Positions 42,044 through 50,851 are shown, numbered from the stretch's first letter. The stretch is 64,000 nt of DNA from Sphingobacterium sp. UBA7855 (GCA_002500745.1 DLST01000015.1:121090-185089); one strand, 5' to 3'. Notes: a model not told the origin generated them from the letters alone. Numbers and translations are program-made.

Positions 42044-42104
42044 TCATTTGTGGGTTAAGTTAATTAGAGCAAAAAACTTCAACATATTATAAAAGTACTA
42101 GTAA

Positions 42105-42341
42105 ATGATTAAATCTTTCTATCTTATGCTTTGCCTTGTTATTGCAACAGTGGCGTTAACTTGGATTTCCTGGGGCAGTGCAATATCAACGACATCTACC
42201 GTTTTTATTGGGGTGTCATTTATTCTTTTCGTCCTCGCGCGAATGAAAGAAATGGAATATTGGGATGTCATTTTAATTAATATCGGAGCTATAATATTAA
42301 TAATAGCACACGGTTTACACCTGACTTTAGGGTGGTTTTAG
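42105..42341 (+). CDS. Small membrane protein, three hydrophobic segments
   Basis: The protein has 78 residues: hydrophobic segments at about 4-23, 29-46 and 53-75 with a short charged loop RMKEMEYWD. It ends the 39502-42341 unit and a terminator follows after 8 bases. It has no recognised family. Confidence 0.55.
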   Translation: MIKSFYLMLCLVIATVALTWISWGSAISTTSTVFIGVSFILFVLARMKEMEYWDVILINIGAIILIIAHGLHLTLGWF

Positions 42342-42349
42342 CTTTTATA

Positions 42350-42382
42350 CAAACCGCCAAATACGGGCGGTTTGATTTTTTT
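42350..42382 (+). terminator. Strong terminator
   Basis: CAAACCGCC (42350-42358) pairs with GGCGGTTTG (42366-42374), followed by A and T7 (42376-42382). It closes the HNH/TM2 unit. Confidence 0.9.
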
Positions 42383-42426
42383 GCTGATTTCCCTAGTATT
42401 TTTTTAGCATTTTCTAGGTCAACAGT

Positions 42427-42516
42427 ATGACGGAATCATCTTCTCCAATGGAATATTCCCTCAATGAGAATCAGCAAATCACCATTTATCTGAGTCATTC
42501 ATTTTTCCAAGATTAA
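42427..42516 (+). other. 29-codon frame, possible gene remnant
   Basis: The frame starts MTESSSPMEYSLNENQQITI and ends YLSHSFFQD. ENQQITIYLSHSF is reminiscent of the opening of RhuM-type proteins but too short to assign. The rest of 42383-42607 shows nothing. Confidence 0.2.
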
Positions 42517-42607
42517 CTGTAGAAAAATAACCAACCACGACATCTCCTGTCCTAATCCCATTGCATCTTTGCTTTCATAATAAAACAAGCTTTACAAAAT
42601 AATATTT

Positions 42608-42859
42608 ATGAAATCAATTGTAATCTTAGCCAAAGCCTTAATCAATGGCATTATAGGACTCGCCATTGGCTTGGCATTTGCCACTGCATTTTCGTGGAAT
42701 AAATGGGCACTGGGTATCTTAGGCTATATCCTTGGCTGGCTCCTCTTGTCCAAAGGTTTTTGGGCGGGTATAAAAGAAGAAACACAGAGGCTTGAGAATG
42801 AAGCTGCCCAAAAAGACAATAATTCCAGCCAAAAAGAAAGGGAGGACAACAATGGATAA
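42608..42859 (+). CDS. Small membrane protein with a charged tail
   Basis: The protein has 83 residues. Two hydrophobic segments (about 5-25 and 33-50, with a GLAIGLAFATAFSWNKWALG bend) are followed by a charged cytoplasmic tail (EETQRLENEAAQKDNNSSQK). It overlaps the next gene by 8 bases. Function unknown; it is part of a three-gene set of small membrane proteins ahead of a WYL regulator. Confidence 0.6.
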   Translation: MKSIVILAKALINGIIGLAIGLAFATAFSWNKWALGILGYILGWLLLSKGFWAGIKEETQRLENEAAQKDNNSSQKEREDNNG

Positions 42860-43061
42860 GCGAAAAAATATAGCGCAATGGATTGCTGTCATTATCTGCC
42901 TTCTTCCATCACCCATCATTCTAACAGTCATGATGGGTATAGCAAACGCTATGAATATGTCTTTCTTTGTGGCATTGCCTCTACTTGGTATAGCAGGCTT
43001 AATTGTCCTGTGGATTACCTGTTCGGTGTTATACAAGATTATTTACTTCATCATCAAATAA
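42852..43061 (+). CDS. Small membrane protein
   Basis: The protein has 69 residues from the ATG at 42852, inside the end of the previous gene (8-base overlap), which supports this start over a longer frame from 42792. It has two hydrophobic segments (KNIAQWIAVIICLLPSPIIL and FFVALPLLGIAGLIVLWITC). Unknown family. Confidence 0.55.
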   Translation: MDKRKNIAQWIAVIICLLPSPIILTVMMGIANAMNMSFFVALPLLGIAGLIVLWITCSVLYKIIYFIIK

Positions 43062-43069
43062 ACATTATC

Positions 43070-43315
43070 ATGAGAGGAATTGTTACTGCCGTTATCTTCC
43101 TGCTAATTTTAAGCGGAGCGAGCTCATTTTTATTAATAATTGGTGTCCATCTGATCGTGGAGATAGAACCGACTATGCAGCCTGGCACTAACTTACAATG
43201 GTATACATGGGTGATTCTTTCAGTATTCGTCATATTAAGCTTAAAGGTCATTCTAAAATTGAGCCGTTGGGTCAGTCATAGTTTATGTGATGCTTTATCA
43301 AGAAAATCGGAATAA
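43070..43315 (+). CDS. Small membrane protein
   Basis: The protein has 81 residues from the ATG at 43070, 8 bases after the previous stop. Two hydrophobic segments flank a periplasmic-type loop with HLIVEIEPTMQPGTNLQWYT; it ends basic (SLCDALSRKSE). The WYL regulator follows 21 bases later. Unknown family. Confidence 0.55.
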   Translation: MRGIVTAVIFLLILSGASSFLLIIGVHLIVEIEPTMQPGTNLQWYTWVILSVFVILSLKVILKLSRWVSHSLCDALSRKSE

Positions 43316-43336
43316 ACAGTAAGAGAACGACACATA

Positions 43337-44296
43337 ATGTCACAGTCTATTCTTAACTTGTTAAAATATTATTTAGAAATAAAACAGTGCGACATGTCAA
43401 AAAGAGAAGCTATAGCAAGATACAACCTAATCATTAAGAAACTAAGAAAGCGTCCGGCTAAGTTTATCGAGATAGCGGACTACTTGGCTTTGGAGTCGGA
43501 GATACAGGAATATGATTATAATATATCTATGCGTACATTTCAGCGGGACAGAAAAGATATATTCTCCATTTATAATATCGATATCCAATACGATTTTATA
43601 CGGAAGGTGTATTACATTGATCAAGAAGAACAACCCGAGTTGAACGAACGGATATTGGAAGCTTTCGACACATTCAATGCCTTGAATCTTACGGACAGAT
43701 TATCGAATCATATCCACTTTGAAAAGCGAAAACCACAGGGTACGGAGCATCTTTATAGCTTGTTGCATGCCATTAAAAACCAGTTGCAGATCAAGTTTGT
43801 CTATCAAAAATATTGGGAAGGCGGATTAACTGACCGTCATGTTGAGCCCTTTGCTTTAAAGGAATTTAAAAATAGATGGTACTTGTTGGCAAAAGACCTC
43901 AAAAACGAACAGATCAAAAGTTTTGCACTCGACCGGCTGAAGGAATTGGAGATATTGAAAAAGAGATTTGAATCTCCGAAAAATTTTGATGTAAATGAGC
44001 ATTATAGACACTGCTTCGGTATCATCAGCCAAAATAGAGACAAACCGGAGGATGTCATTTTATCATTCAATCCTTTTCAAGGGAAATATATTAAATCATT
44101 ACCTCTACACGAATCGCAAGTACTGCTTATTGATAGTGATGAAGAAGTGCGTGTGAGGCTGAAACTATTCCTCACCCACGATTTCTTTATGGAATTGTTA
44201 TCTTTTGGAAATGACATGAGAGTCATTGCGCCCAATAGATTGATTGATGAATTAAAATCAACTGCTAAAAATATTCTAGACATGTATGAAGAATAG
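43337..44296 (+). CDS. WYL-domain transcription regulator
   Basis: The protein has 319 residues. The N-terminus (about 10-110) is a winged-helix region with FIEIADYLALESEIQEYDYN and MRTFQRDRKDIFSIYN, the standard recognition helix of this group. The WYL domain (about 140-215) reads LLHAIKNQLQIKFVYQKYWE, VEPFALKEFKNRWYLLAKDL and IKSFALDRLKELEIL. A C-terminal WCX-type part follows. Regulators of this type often control phage-defence or DNA-damage genes. It closes the accessory island on the plus strand and lies directly after three small membrane genes, which it may regulate. Confidence 0.9.
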   Translation: MSQSILNLLKYYLEIKQCDMSKREAIARYNLIIKKLRKRPAKFIEIADYLALESEIQEYDYNISMRTFQRDRKDIFSIYNIDIQYDFIRKVYYIDQEEQPELNERILEAFDTFNALNLTDRLSNHIHFEKRKPQGTEHLYSLLHAIKNQLQIKFVYQKYWEGGLTDRHVEPFALKEFKNRWYLLAKDLKNEQIKSFALDRLKELEILKKRFESPKNFDVNEHYRHCFGIISQNRDKPEDVILSFNPFQGKYIKSLPLHESQVLLIDSDEEVRVRLKLFLTHDFFMELLSFGNDMRVIAPNRLIDELKSTAKNILDMYEE

Positions 44297-44315
44297 GAAT
44301 CGTCTCACTACTTTC

Positions 44316-44363
44316 CTCCCAAAAAATGATTTTTAATAAAAGCGATGAAAGGGGAGTTTTTTT
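44316..44363 (+). terminator. Terminator after the WYL gene
   Basis: CTCCC (44316-44320) can pair with GGGAG (44352-44356), then T7 (44357-44363). The loop is long and the stem short, but GGGGAGTTTTTTT repeats the ending seen at three other sites. Confidence 0.45.
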
Positions 44364-44389
44364 AGCATATAGCATCCCTAAAATGAAAA

Positions 44390-44413
44390 AGCCATTCCTT
44401 TTCAGAAATGGCT
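44390..44413 (-). terminator. Terminator of the CapD-like gene
   Basis: AGCCATT and AATGGCT arms form a 7-bp stem overlapping the stop codon; the minus strand continues TTTTTCATTTT. It is similar to the Rpn terminators near 14190 and 27175. Confidence 0.75.
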
Positions 44414-46325
44414 ATTTGTCCAATGTTTCAAAAACAGAGTTCTGAGAGCGGTATTCCGGCACGATATCTTTCACCAGCTGCACCAATTTCATCTTATCGG
44501 TATTCGGATCGGCGGTTTTCGCCAGCGCACACAATTGCTCTACTCTTGCTTTTTGTACGTCCAGATCCGGTGTATTCACTTTTGCGATCATGATCTTTTC
44601 GTGATAGGTCTTCTCGGTGTTTTCGCCATTCGCCAGCAGCTCTTCAAAAATTTTCTCACCCTGGCGTAGACCGACAAACTTAATATCAATATCCTCAGGG
44701 TAGTTGTAGCCCTTCAAACGGATCATCTGTTTGGCCAGATCTATGATCTTGACCGGCTCACCCATATCAAAGACAAATATTTCCCCACCTTTACCCATTA
44801 CTGCGGCTTCCTGCACCAATTGACAGGCTTCAGGTATGGTCATAAAATAACGGGTAATATTTGGATCGGTAATGGTGAGCGGTCCCCCTTTGAGCATCTG
44901 CTTTTCAAATAGTGGGATGACCGAACCGTTAGATCCCAATACATTGCCAAAGCGCGTGATGATGAAGTTGGTTTTGGAGTTGCTATTGACGGTGGATATC
45001 GCAATTTCAGCCACACGTTTTGTTGCTCCCATCACATTTGTCGGATTCACGGCTTTATCTGTAGACACCATCACAAATTTAGAGACACCATACTTATCCG
45101 CCAATTGTGCCACATTGTAAGAGCCCCATACATTTGTTAGAATCGATTCGTAAGGATTGGCCTCCATCAGCGGCACATGTTTATATGCTGCAGCATGAAA
45201 GACGTAGGTTGGCCGGTAAACCTGGAACAGCGTCTCCATAAATAGCGCATCCCTGACATTACCTACCATAAACACACAACGGTCAAAATTTGCCGACGCG
45301 CTCAGCTCCTGCTGAATATCATACAGCGCAGATTCTGCCTGATCCACCACGATCAGCTGTTTAAGATCTGTATGTGCAAGCTGACGCACCAGTTCACCAC
45401 CAATTGAACCCGCACCGCCCGTTACCAATACAATTTGATCCTTCATCTCTGCCGCAATGGACGGGTTGTTCAGATCGATTGCCTTTCGTCCCAGTAGATC
45501 TTCGATGCGCAAGCTTCGGATCTGGCGGGTTGCCACCTCTCCTGCCAACAAACGTGCCGTATCCGGAATAATTTTGACGACTAATGGAATCGGTTCCGCC
45601 AGCTTAAAAACGTTATTCAAGCGCTCAGGCGACCGATTGTCGATAGCAACAATCAATTCCGCTGCATTGCCATGCCGATTGACGAACTCTTTATTCAATT
45701 TATTAATATCGTGGATTCTAAAGCCTTGGATACGGTTACCGATACGATGCGGATTATCGTCCATAATGGCCACAATGCGGTATTTGGTACGCGATGTTGT
45801 ATGTATAAAGTGAAAGGTGGTATTGCCCATATTTCCGGCGCCAAAAAGGATCACTGGAATACGGTTATCCTTACCTCCCCACATCAGCTCATGGTACAAC
45901 GCCCGGTAAAACACACGGCTAAACGTCATTCCGAATCCCGCTATCAGCGCATGAAAAAGCAGCTGAGTATCAGAAAAAGGGAAAGCTTCATGCAAGAAAG
46001 AAGGCTGCGTCCATTCCAATAGCTTACATACAAGGACCGAAGAAAAATAGCCCAGTCCGATCGCAAACACCATCCGTTGCAATTCACGGAGGCCGGTTTT
46101 ATGTATAACCCCCTTAAATGTTCCCAGTAAAAGAAAGCAGATCAGATAAATGGTGGAGACCAAAATGAGTTGTATGCGCAACGCATCCGGCTCAACGCCG
46201 CCCCTATGTTTGAAGATGAGCACATAGCTGGCAAGAAAGGATACCACTACTATGATCATATCTATTAAAAGAATGACCCAACGCGGCTTGTTAACGGACA
46301 AGCCCTCCCTCCATAAATTACTCAT
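44412..46325 (-). CDS. CapD/WbpM-like nucleotide-sugar dehydratase, membrane-bound
   Basis: The protein has 637 residues. Four membrane segments are seen in the first 125 residues. A first Rossmann fold follows (VILFGAGNMGNTTFHFIH, about 145-260), then the catalytic domain with VLVTGGAGSIGGELVRQLAH near 297 and VFHAAAYKHVPLMEANPYES. Where other SDR proteins have YxxxK this family has KAVNPTNVMGATKR, as seen here (Lys kept, Tyr replaced by Met), so it is likely a 4,6-dehydratase of UDP-GlcNAc type. The end reads GLRQGEKIFEELLANGENTE. It supplies deoxy-sugar precursors for the surface polysaccharide. It is separate from the main cassette. Confidence 0.93.
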   Translation of the reverse strand: MSNLWREGLSVNKPRWVILLIDMIIVVVSFLASYVLIFKHRGGVEPDALRIQLILVSTIYLICFLLLGTFKGVIHKTGLRELQRMVFAIGLGYFSSVLVCKLLEWTQPSFLHEAFPFSDTQLLFHALIAGFGMTFSRVFYRALYHELMWGGKDNRIPVILFGAGNMGNTTFHFIHTTSRTKYRIVAIMDDNPHRIGNRIQGFRIHDINKLNKEFVNRHGNAAELIVAIDNRSPERLNNVFKLAEPIPLVVKIIPDTARLLAGEVATRQIRSLRIEDLLGRKAIDLNNPSIAAEMKDQIVLVTGGAGSIGGELVRQLAHTDLKQLIVVDQAESALYDIQQELSASANFDRCVFMVGNVRDALFMETLFQVYRPTYVFHAAAYKHVPLMEANPYESILTNVWGSYNVAQLADKYGVSKFVMVSTDKAVNPTNVMGATKRVAEIAISTVNSNSKTNFIITRFGNVLGSNGSVIPLFEKQMLKGGPLTITDPNITRYFMTIPEACQLVQEAAVMGKGGEIFVFDMGEPVKIIDLAKQMIRLKGYNYPEDIDIKFVGLRQGEKIFEELLANGENTEKTYHEKIMIAKVNTPDLDVQKARVEQLCALAKTADPNTDKMKLVQLVKDIVPEYRSQNSVFETLDK

Positions 46326-46396
46326 TTAAAATCTATTAAAATTCCCTTTCGAGGTTTAAGTTTGCGTAAATGTACCAATAAGTTGGCATATAAACG

Positions 46397-46430
46397 GTAA
46401 AAGTTCTCTTAATATATAGGAGAACTTTAC
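46397..46430 (-). terminator. Hairpin after the nucleotidyltransferase gene
   Basis: AAGTTCTC (46401-46408) pairs with GAGAACTT (46420-46427), with GTAAA/TTTAC arms outside (one bulge). It lies 26 bases after the minus-strand stop at 46456. Confidence 0.6.
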
Positions 46431-46455
46431 CTGATACATAAAGAAATAGTATTAT

Positions 46456-47418
46456 CTAAAAATCCAGATAAATGCTTTCATCAACCACCTTCTTTTCTGG
46501 CCATAAGCGTTGCGGATAATCTCCACGCTCAATTAATTGATGAATACTTTGTTGAACCTGATCCTTATCTTCCTTATACGTCACACCGAACCATTTTGCA
46601 TCGGTGGGAAGAACAGAAAAGTTCGCAATGCCTTGTTTTACCATATAATCCGGCAAATCAGGGATAAAGAATTCCGCTTTTGGGTTCTCGTGATTTTGCT
46701 CCACAAAATCAGGAAATAATGCGCGTGCAACTTCAAATATTTTAGGCGTAAATCCCCAAAAATTCATCGACACCCGTGTATTGCCAGGTAATACGGTTTC
46801 TTTCTCTTCCTGAGCGTAGACGATATCGCTGTCTTTTCGATAAATGTTAGTTCTTTCCGTAACGCTTTGTAAATGGTTCGTAGCATTTACTTCACATACA
46901 CCACGCGAGACATAGCCAAAGTCAGAAAGGGTATTCCCAACCTCAAATCCAACCAATGCCATTTCCGTATCATTGGCTTGATGCTGTAAAAAAGCAGCCA
47001 TTTTCTGAAAGGCATCATAGCCGTAAAAGTCATCCGCGTTGATCACACAGAATGGCCTATCCACCTCTTGCTCGGCACTCATTACAGCATGTCCTGTTCC
47101 CCAAGGCTTTTGACGTTCGACGACGCGATCCACACCAAATTTTTTCAAGTCAAAATCCTGATAGGCGTAGGCAACTTCAACGGAGTCTGGCAGCTTATCC
47201 CCTACATTGGTTTTCATTACCTCCAAAAACTCCTCCCGAATCACAAAAACGACTTTTCCAAATCCAGCCTTTATCGCATCATAAATTGAATAATCTATAA
47301 TTTTTTCTCCAAAGGGGCCAAAGCATTCTACCTGTTTTGCCGACCCATAGCGGCTGGCCATTCCTGCAGCCAAGATGACTAGAATGGGTTTTTGCGAATA
47401 CATTTCATTTCTTAACAT
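46456..47418 (-). CDS. Sugar nucleotidyltransferase-like protein
   Basis: The protein has 320 residues (ATG at 47418; 47403 also in frame and close to the motif). The N-terminus shows the nucleotide-binding loop ILVILAAGMASRYGSAKQVE, then VVERQKPWGTGHAVM and the metal-binding region FCVINADDFYGYDAF. The C-terminal half has a family-specific FWGFTPKIFEVARALF and GVTYKEDKDQVQQSIHQLI. It should activate a sugar phosphate with an NTP. The exact substrate cannot be read. It lies between the CapD-like gene and the gld genes with hairpins on both sides, so it is probably monocistronic. Confidence 0.85.
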   Translation of the reverse strand: MLRNEMYSQKPILVILAAGMASRYGSAKQVECFGPFGEKIIDYSIYDAIKAGFGKVVFVIREEFLEVMKTNVGDKLPDSVEVAYAYQDFDLKKFGVDRVVERQKPWGTGHAVMSAEQEVDRPFCVINADDFYGYDAFQKMAAFLQHQANDTEMALVGFEVGNTLSDFGYVSRGVCEVNATNHLQSVTERTNIYRKDSDIVYAQEEKETVLPGNTRVSMNFWGFTPKIFEVARALFPDFVEQNHENPKAEFFIPDLPDYMVKQGIANFSVLPTDAKWFGVTYKEDKDQVQQSIHQLIERGDYPQRLWPEKKVVDESIYLDF

Positions 47419-47630
47419 GACGATTTGATCTTATCTGTTTGTTTGTTGTTTTAAATATGCCTTAAAAGATACTTTCCTTCTTACGTTGAAGGACTAATTT
47501 CATATTTTGCGTTCGAGAATTTATAGGAAAATAGAAGCATAAAATAACAAAACATATGCCATTATTTATCCTTTCCCATGAACAAACCATGAAGAATTGA
47601 TTAAAAAGAACCCTATAGGACCCTAAAATA

Positions 47631-47664
47631 GTGATGCCTCATCTTTTCTAAAGAGAGGCACCAC
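47631..47664 (-). terminator. Terminator of the gldK-gldN unit
   Basis: GTGATGCCTC (47631-47640) faces GAGGCACCAC (47655-47664) with one wobble/mismatch. It lies 20 bases after the gldN stop; the minus strand continues TATTTTAGGG. Confidence 0.6.
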
Positions 47665-47683
47665 TACTACTTTATCGTATTTA

Positions 47684-48667
47684 TTATAATTTCTCTTCTT
47701 TTGTCTCTACTTCAGACTTATTTCCCTCAAGCTCTTCTGCCTTTACGCCTTTAGGATTGCTCCACAACCTTTTCTTATAGGCATCGAGCTTTTCCTCCAC
47801 TTTTTTACCGTCCAGCTGTTGGCCTCCATTTTCGGTATCTTTCAGATTCTGCAACATACCCGGCGATGATTCCCTCACGATTGTACTTGCAAATTTGTTC
47901 TGTACAAAGAAATCGTCCATGGTCATATCATACAGACCCTTATCCGGATCAGAAATATCGACCTGTATCAAACTGTAACGCAATTGTGGGAAATACAACC
48001 AAAACGCCGGTGTTGCCCCCACAGATTCTGCTAATTCTGCTGAAGTGGTGATATTCATTAAGGGTGCCACGCCAATGATGCGTGTCTCCAATCGGCTACG
48101 TTGCTTATCAAAGAAAATATCCTCCTTTACTCTAAATTTGGTTACGCGCGCAGGATCAAATTCATTCAGCGCCATTTTCGAATCGATCTGATTACCCTCG
48201 CCGTCAAAGATTGGAACCAGCACGCTATCTGCAAAGCGAGCCAACCCTTCTTGAGCACTTAATCTTCCTTTGAACGAATCATCATCCGGACTGTAGAGTG
48301 ACAATTTTCCCTTTTCAATGGCTTTCATGATCACTTCAATCAATGAATTACCTGGTACCGCCAATAGATTATTCTTTTCATCCTTAAGGTCAATATCGCG
48401 CCATACCCGCTTGTAAAACCGGATATTCTTTTTATTCACCTCGGGGTAAGCAAAAGGCACCGCATCCTCCATACTATTGGCCTGGTAAAAGCCATCTTCC
48501 AATGGAATGGTATCCTGGATTACCTCTCCTGCAGGGATAGGCGTTGAGGCACCCGTTTGCAACATCCGCTGCTGTGCCGGCACAGTATCTATTGTGGTTT
48601 CCTGTTGAGCAAACAATGACCCAATTCCAAAAGCCATCGCCGCTATCAATACTATTTCTTTTTTCAT
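47684..48667 (-). CDS. gldN: GldN-like type IX secretion/gliding protein
   Basis: The protein has 327 residues, with signal peptide MKKEIVLIAAMAFGIGSLFA. The body matches GldN/PorN: KKNIRFYKRVWRDIDLKDEK, LIEVIMKAIEKGKLSLYSPD, VTKFRVKEDIFFDKQRSRLE, TRIIGVAPLMN and FPQLRYSLIQVDISD. GldN forms the periplasmic ring with GldK in the type IX secretion system. The C-terminus is long and charged. It follows gldK by 31 bases; gldL and gldM, which normally lie between them, are missing here. Confidence 0.93.
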   Translation of the reverse strand: MKKEIVLIAAMAFGIGSLFAQQETTIDTVPAQQRMLQTGASTPIPAGEVIQDTIPLEDGFYQANSMEDAVPFAYPEVNKKNIRFYKRVWRDIDLKDEKNNLLAVPGNSLIEVIMKAIEKGKLSLYSPDDDSFKGRLSAQEGLARFADSVLVPIFDGEGNQIDSKMALNEFDPARVTKFRVKEDIFFDKQRSRLETRIIGVAPLMNITTSAELAESVGATPAFWLYFPQLRYSLIQVDISDPDKGLYDMTMDDFFVQNKFASTIVRESSPGMLQNLKDTENGGQQLDGKKVEEKLDAYKKRLWSNPKGVKAEELEGNKSEVETKEEKL

Positions 48668-48698
48668 CGTTATCGATTTTTATATATACAACAGCGAA

Positions 48699-49994
48699 TT
48701 AATACTTACGTGTTTTACTTTGAACGGTTGGCATTTCAAATGCCGACATCACACAACGGAAACCAATGTAAGAATGTGGTTCATAATCTACCGAGTAATT
48801 TCGGGTTTCGCTATTTAACTGTTCACCGTTATCTTTCCAAGATCCGCCGCGCACCACTTTACGTTTCAAAGCATCGCCATCCTTCTCATCAGCATCATAC
48901 AGTAAAGCCGGATTTAAGTCATTCACAAAAACCACTGCAGAAGGGCTATACGCATCGAGCGTCCACTCCGATACGTTACCAGCCATATTATACACACCAA
49001 ACGCATTCGGCATATACGATTTCACTGGAAGCGTAAACGTGGCACCATCACGGGAATACGTTCCCTCACCCTGTTTAAAATTGACCGCCAATTTCTTTTT
49101 TCCTTCTGCTCCATCAATCGTCATACGCGATCCCGCAATTGTATCCTGAGGATCCAATTTACCCGATGCCGCATATTGCCATTGTGCTTCGGTGGGTAGG
49201 CTCAAGCTAAGCTGATAGCCATTAAGATAGGAATTTTTCAATACCGTAGCGGCCATCTCATTTGCACGCCAGTCGGTAAACGCTCGCGCCTGTCTCCAGG
49301 TAACCCCCACTACCGGATAATAATCAAAAGAAGGGTGGGTAAAGTAATTCGCATCTAGCGATGCAAGTTGCGCATTCGGAAAATCTTTTGTCCAAATGTC
49401 TTCAACGGGCATTACAGCCACAGTATCCGTCACATATTTCTTTTTTACATTCCCTTTCGACTGAAGGTAAGAGAATCGATATCTAATCATCTCCGGATTG
49501 AGTGCTCGTCTATTCCCCTGCATTTCAAGCATAGGGGCGATACGCTCCTGGATAGCAGGATCGTTACTTTTCCAAATTGGTGATATCTTTTTTACTTTCG
49601 CCCAATTGATCCGCTTTTGTCCTACCTGTTCGCCTGCAATATCCAAAAAATATTGGTCATCATTTAAATAATCGGTTACAGCAACCGAGTCCGCCACCCA
49701 GTTAACAAATTCACGGTATTGTTTATTGGTAACTTCCGCTTCGTCAATAAAAAATGCACTCACACTCACATTTTTCCCGACGTTTCCGCTATCCAATGAT
49801 CCTTTGAACAAAATGGTTCCCGAGGGAATATACACCATTCCAGGAGGAGGCGGTAACTTTCCGCCTTTAAACGCATTTACTTTTGGCGCTTTGTACATCG
49901 CCGTATTCGATTTACACGCCGTAAAACCGATTAAGATCGATAAACAAAAAAGCCCCAGCAGGCGATTGCCATTGTACTTCTTACCTATATTCAT
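48699..49994 (-). CDS. gldK: GldK-like lipoprotein with SUMF1/formylglycine-type fold
   Basis: The protein has 431 residues. The lipoprotein signal ends IGFTAC (Cys near 27). The fold is that of the formylglycine-generating enzyme: MVYIPSGTILFKGS, FFIDEAEVTNKQYREFVNWV, YYPVVGVTWRQARAFTDWR, LPTEAQWQYAASG, GVYNMAGNVSEWTLD and RKVVRGGSWKDN, ending YIGFRCVM. FVNWVADS and YFTHPSFDYYPVVGV fit GldK better than GldJ. It is a ring component, not an active sulfatase-modifying enzyme. A small outer-membrane barrel gene lies upstream. Confidence 0.88.
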   Translation of the reverse strand: MNIGKKYNGNRLLGLFCLSILIGFTACKSNTAMYKAPKVNAFKGGKLPPPPGMVYIPSGTILFKGSLDSGNVGKNVSVSAFFIDEAEVTNKQYREFVNWVADSVAVTDYLNDDQYFLDIAGEQVGQKRINWAKVKKISPIWKSNDPAIQERIAPMLEMQGNRRALNPEMIRYRFSYLQSKGNVKKKYVTDTVAVMPVEDIWTKDFPNAQLASLDANYFTHPSFDYYPVVGVTWRQARAFTDWRANEMAATVLKNSYLNGYQLSLSLPTEAQWQYAASGKLDPQDTIAGSRMTIDGAEGKKKLAVNFKQGEGTYSRDGATFTLPVKSYMPNAFGVYNMAGNVSEWTLDAYSPSAVVFVNDLNPALLYDADEKDGDALKRKVVRGGSWKDNGEQLNSETRNYSVDYEPHSYIGFRCVMSAFEMPTVQSKTRKY

Positions 49995-50023
49995 TATTTT
50001 TTCTATTTAGATATTAAACTGGC

Positions 50024-50716
50024 CTATTTACGATTGAACAATGCATATTTGACACCTACAGACACAAAGCCATATTGATCGTTATTCTTATTGATAATAC
50101 CATCCAAGTTATCGTTAAAGGTCAAAGTATGTTGATAGTTGACATTGATTGCCCATTGTGGTCCATATAACGTACGCCCAAAAGGAATGTCTATCCCCAA
50201 ATTTAAGGGAACCACAAAATGAATCTGTCCGAATTTATCTGAAAATTCACCACCCTGATCCAATATTGCTTTACGATATTGCGATGATAGATGTGCTGCA
50301 ATTCTATTCTTTACTAAGCCGGCTCCAGCACCAACGTAAACATTAGCAAGAATACGTGATAAGGTATTTGCCTGCAAGGTGTAATAACTATAATTCTTAG
50401 CTCCTTCCAAAAATTGACCGACACGTATTTTTCCGTTAATATTTCCTGCGAAATACCGATTCTTAAATTCGCTTTCGTACCCGTTCCCGGCTATTGTTCC
50501 CTTTTCACCATGTACCCCGACAGAAATAAAAGGTGTGATCAGATAGTCAAGCTCTCCATAAAATGCAAACTTTGACTCTACATTACCCATGTCTGTAAGA
50601 TTAATTGTCCCTCCAGCTCCTGCGCCGATACTAACTGGCCTGGAGAACTGCGCAGAAACAGAACTACATAGTATGCAAAATGAGACAGTAACACTTAATA
50701 ATAGAAGTTTTTTCAT
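50024..50716 (-). CDS. Outer-membrane beta-barrel protein
   Basis: The protein has 230 residues. After signal peptide MKKLLLLSVTVSFCILCSSV-SAQ the sequence alternates in barrel style and ends in an aromatic strand (YGFVSVGVKYALFNRK). It contains FSRPVSIGAGAGGTINLTDM and NVYVGAGAGLVKNRIA. It precedes gldK by 29 bases and may be cotranscribed. It has the size of 8-stranded OmpW/OmpX-like barrels. Its exact role is unknown. Confidence 0.75.
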   Translation of the reverse strand: MKKLLLLSVTVSFCILCSSVSAQFSRPVSIGAGAGGTINLTDMGNVESKFAFYGELDYLITPFISVGVHGEKGTIAGNGYESEFKNRYFAGNINGKIRVGQFLEGAKNYSYYTLQANTLSRILANVYVGAGAGLVKNRIAAHLSSQYRKAILDQGGEFSDKFGQIHFVVPLNLGIDIPFGRTLYGPQWAINVNYQHTLTFNDNLDGIINKNNDQYGFVSVGVKYALFNRK

Positions 50717-50783
50717 TTGGTTGAATGTATTAAGATATTAATAAGAACGACTTAAGTCTTTATAATAATGATATCAAATAAAA

Positions 50784-50814
50784 AATCCCAAGCCGTTTTC
50801 TACGACTTGGGATT
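50784..50814 (-). terminator. Strong terminator of the polysaccharide operon
   Basis: AATCCCAAGCCG (50784-50795) and CGACTTGGGATT (50803-50814) form a 12-bp stem with one G-U pair. On the minus strand TTTTATT follows. It lies 38 bases after the Wzc-like stop. Confidence 0.9.
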
Positions 50815-50851
50815 CAACAACAATAAGGCCAAAATTAGTTAATATAGACCT

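Noticed and set aside
48699..49994. Sulfatase-activating formylglycine-generating enzyme
   Set aside because: The fold is shared, but the lipoprotein signal, the GldK-specific stretches and the adjacent gldN point to a secretion-ring protein; no sulfatase is nearby.
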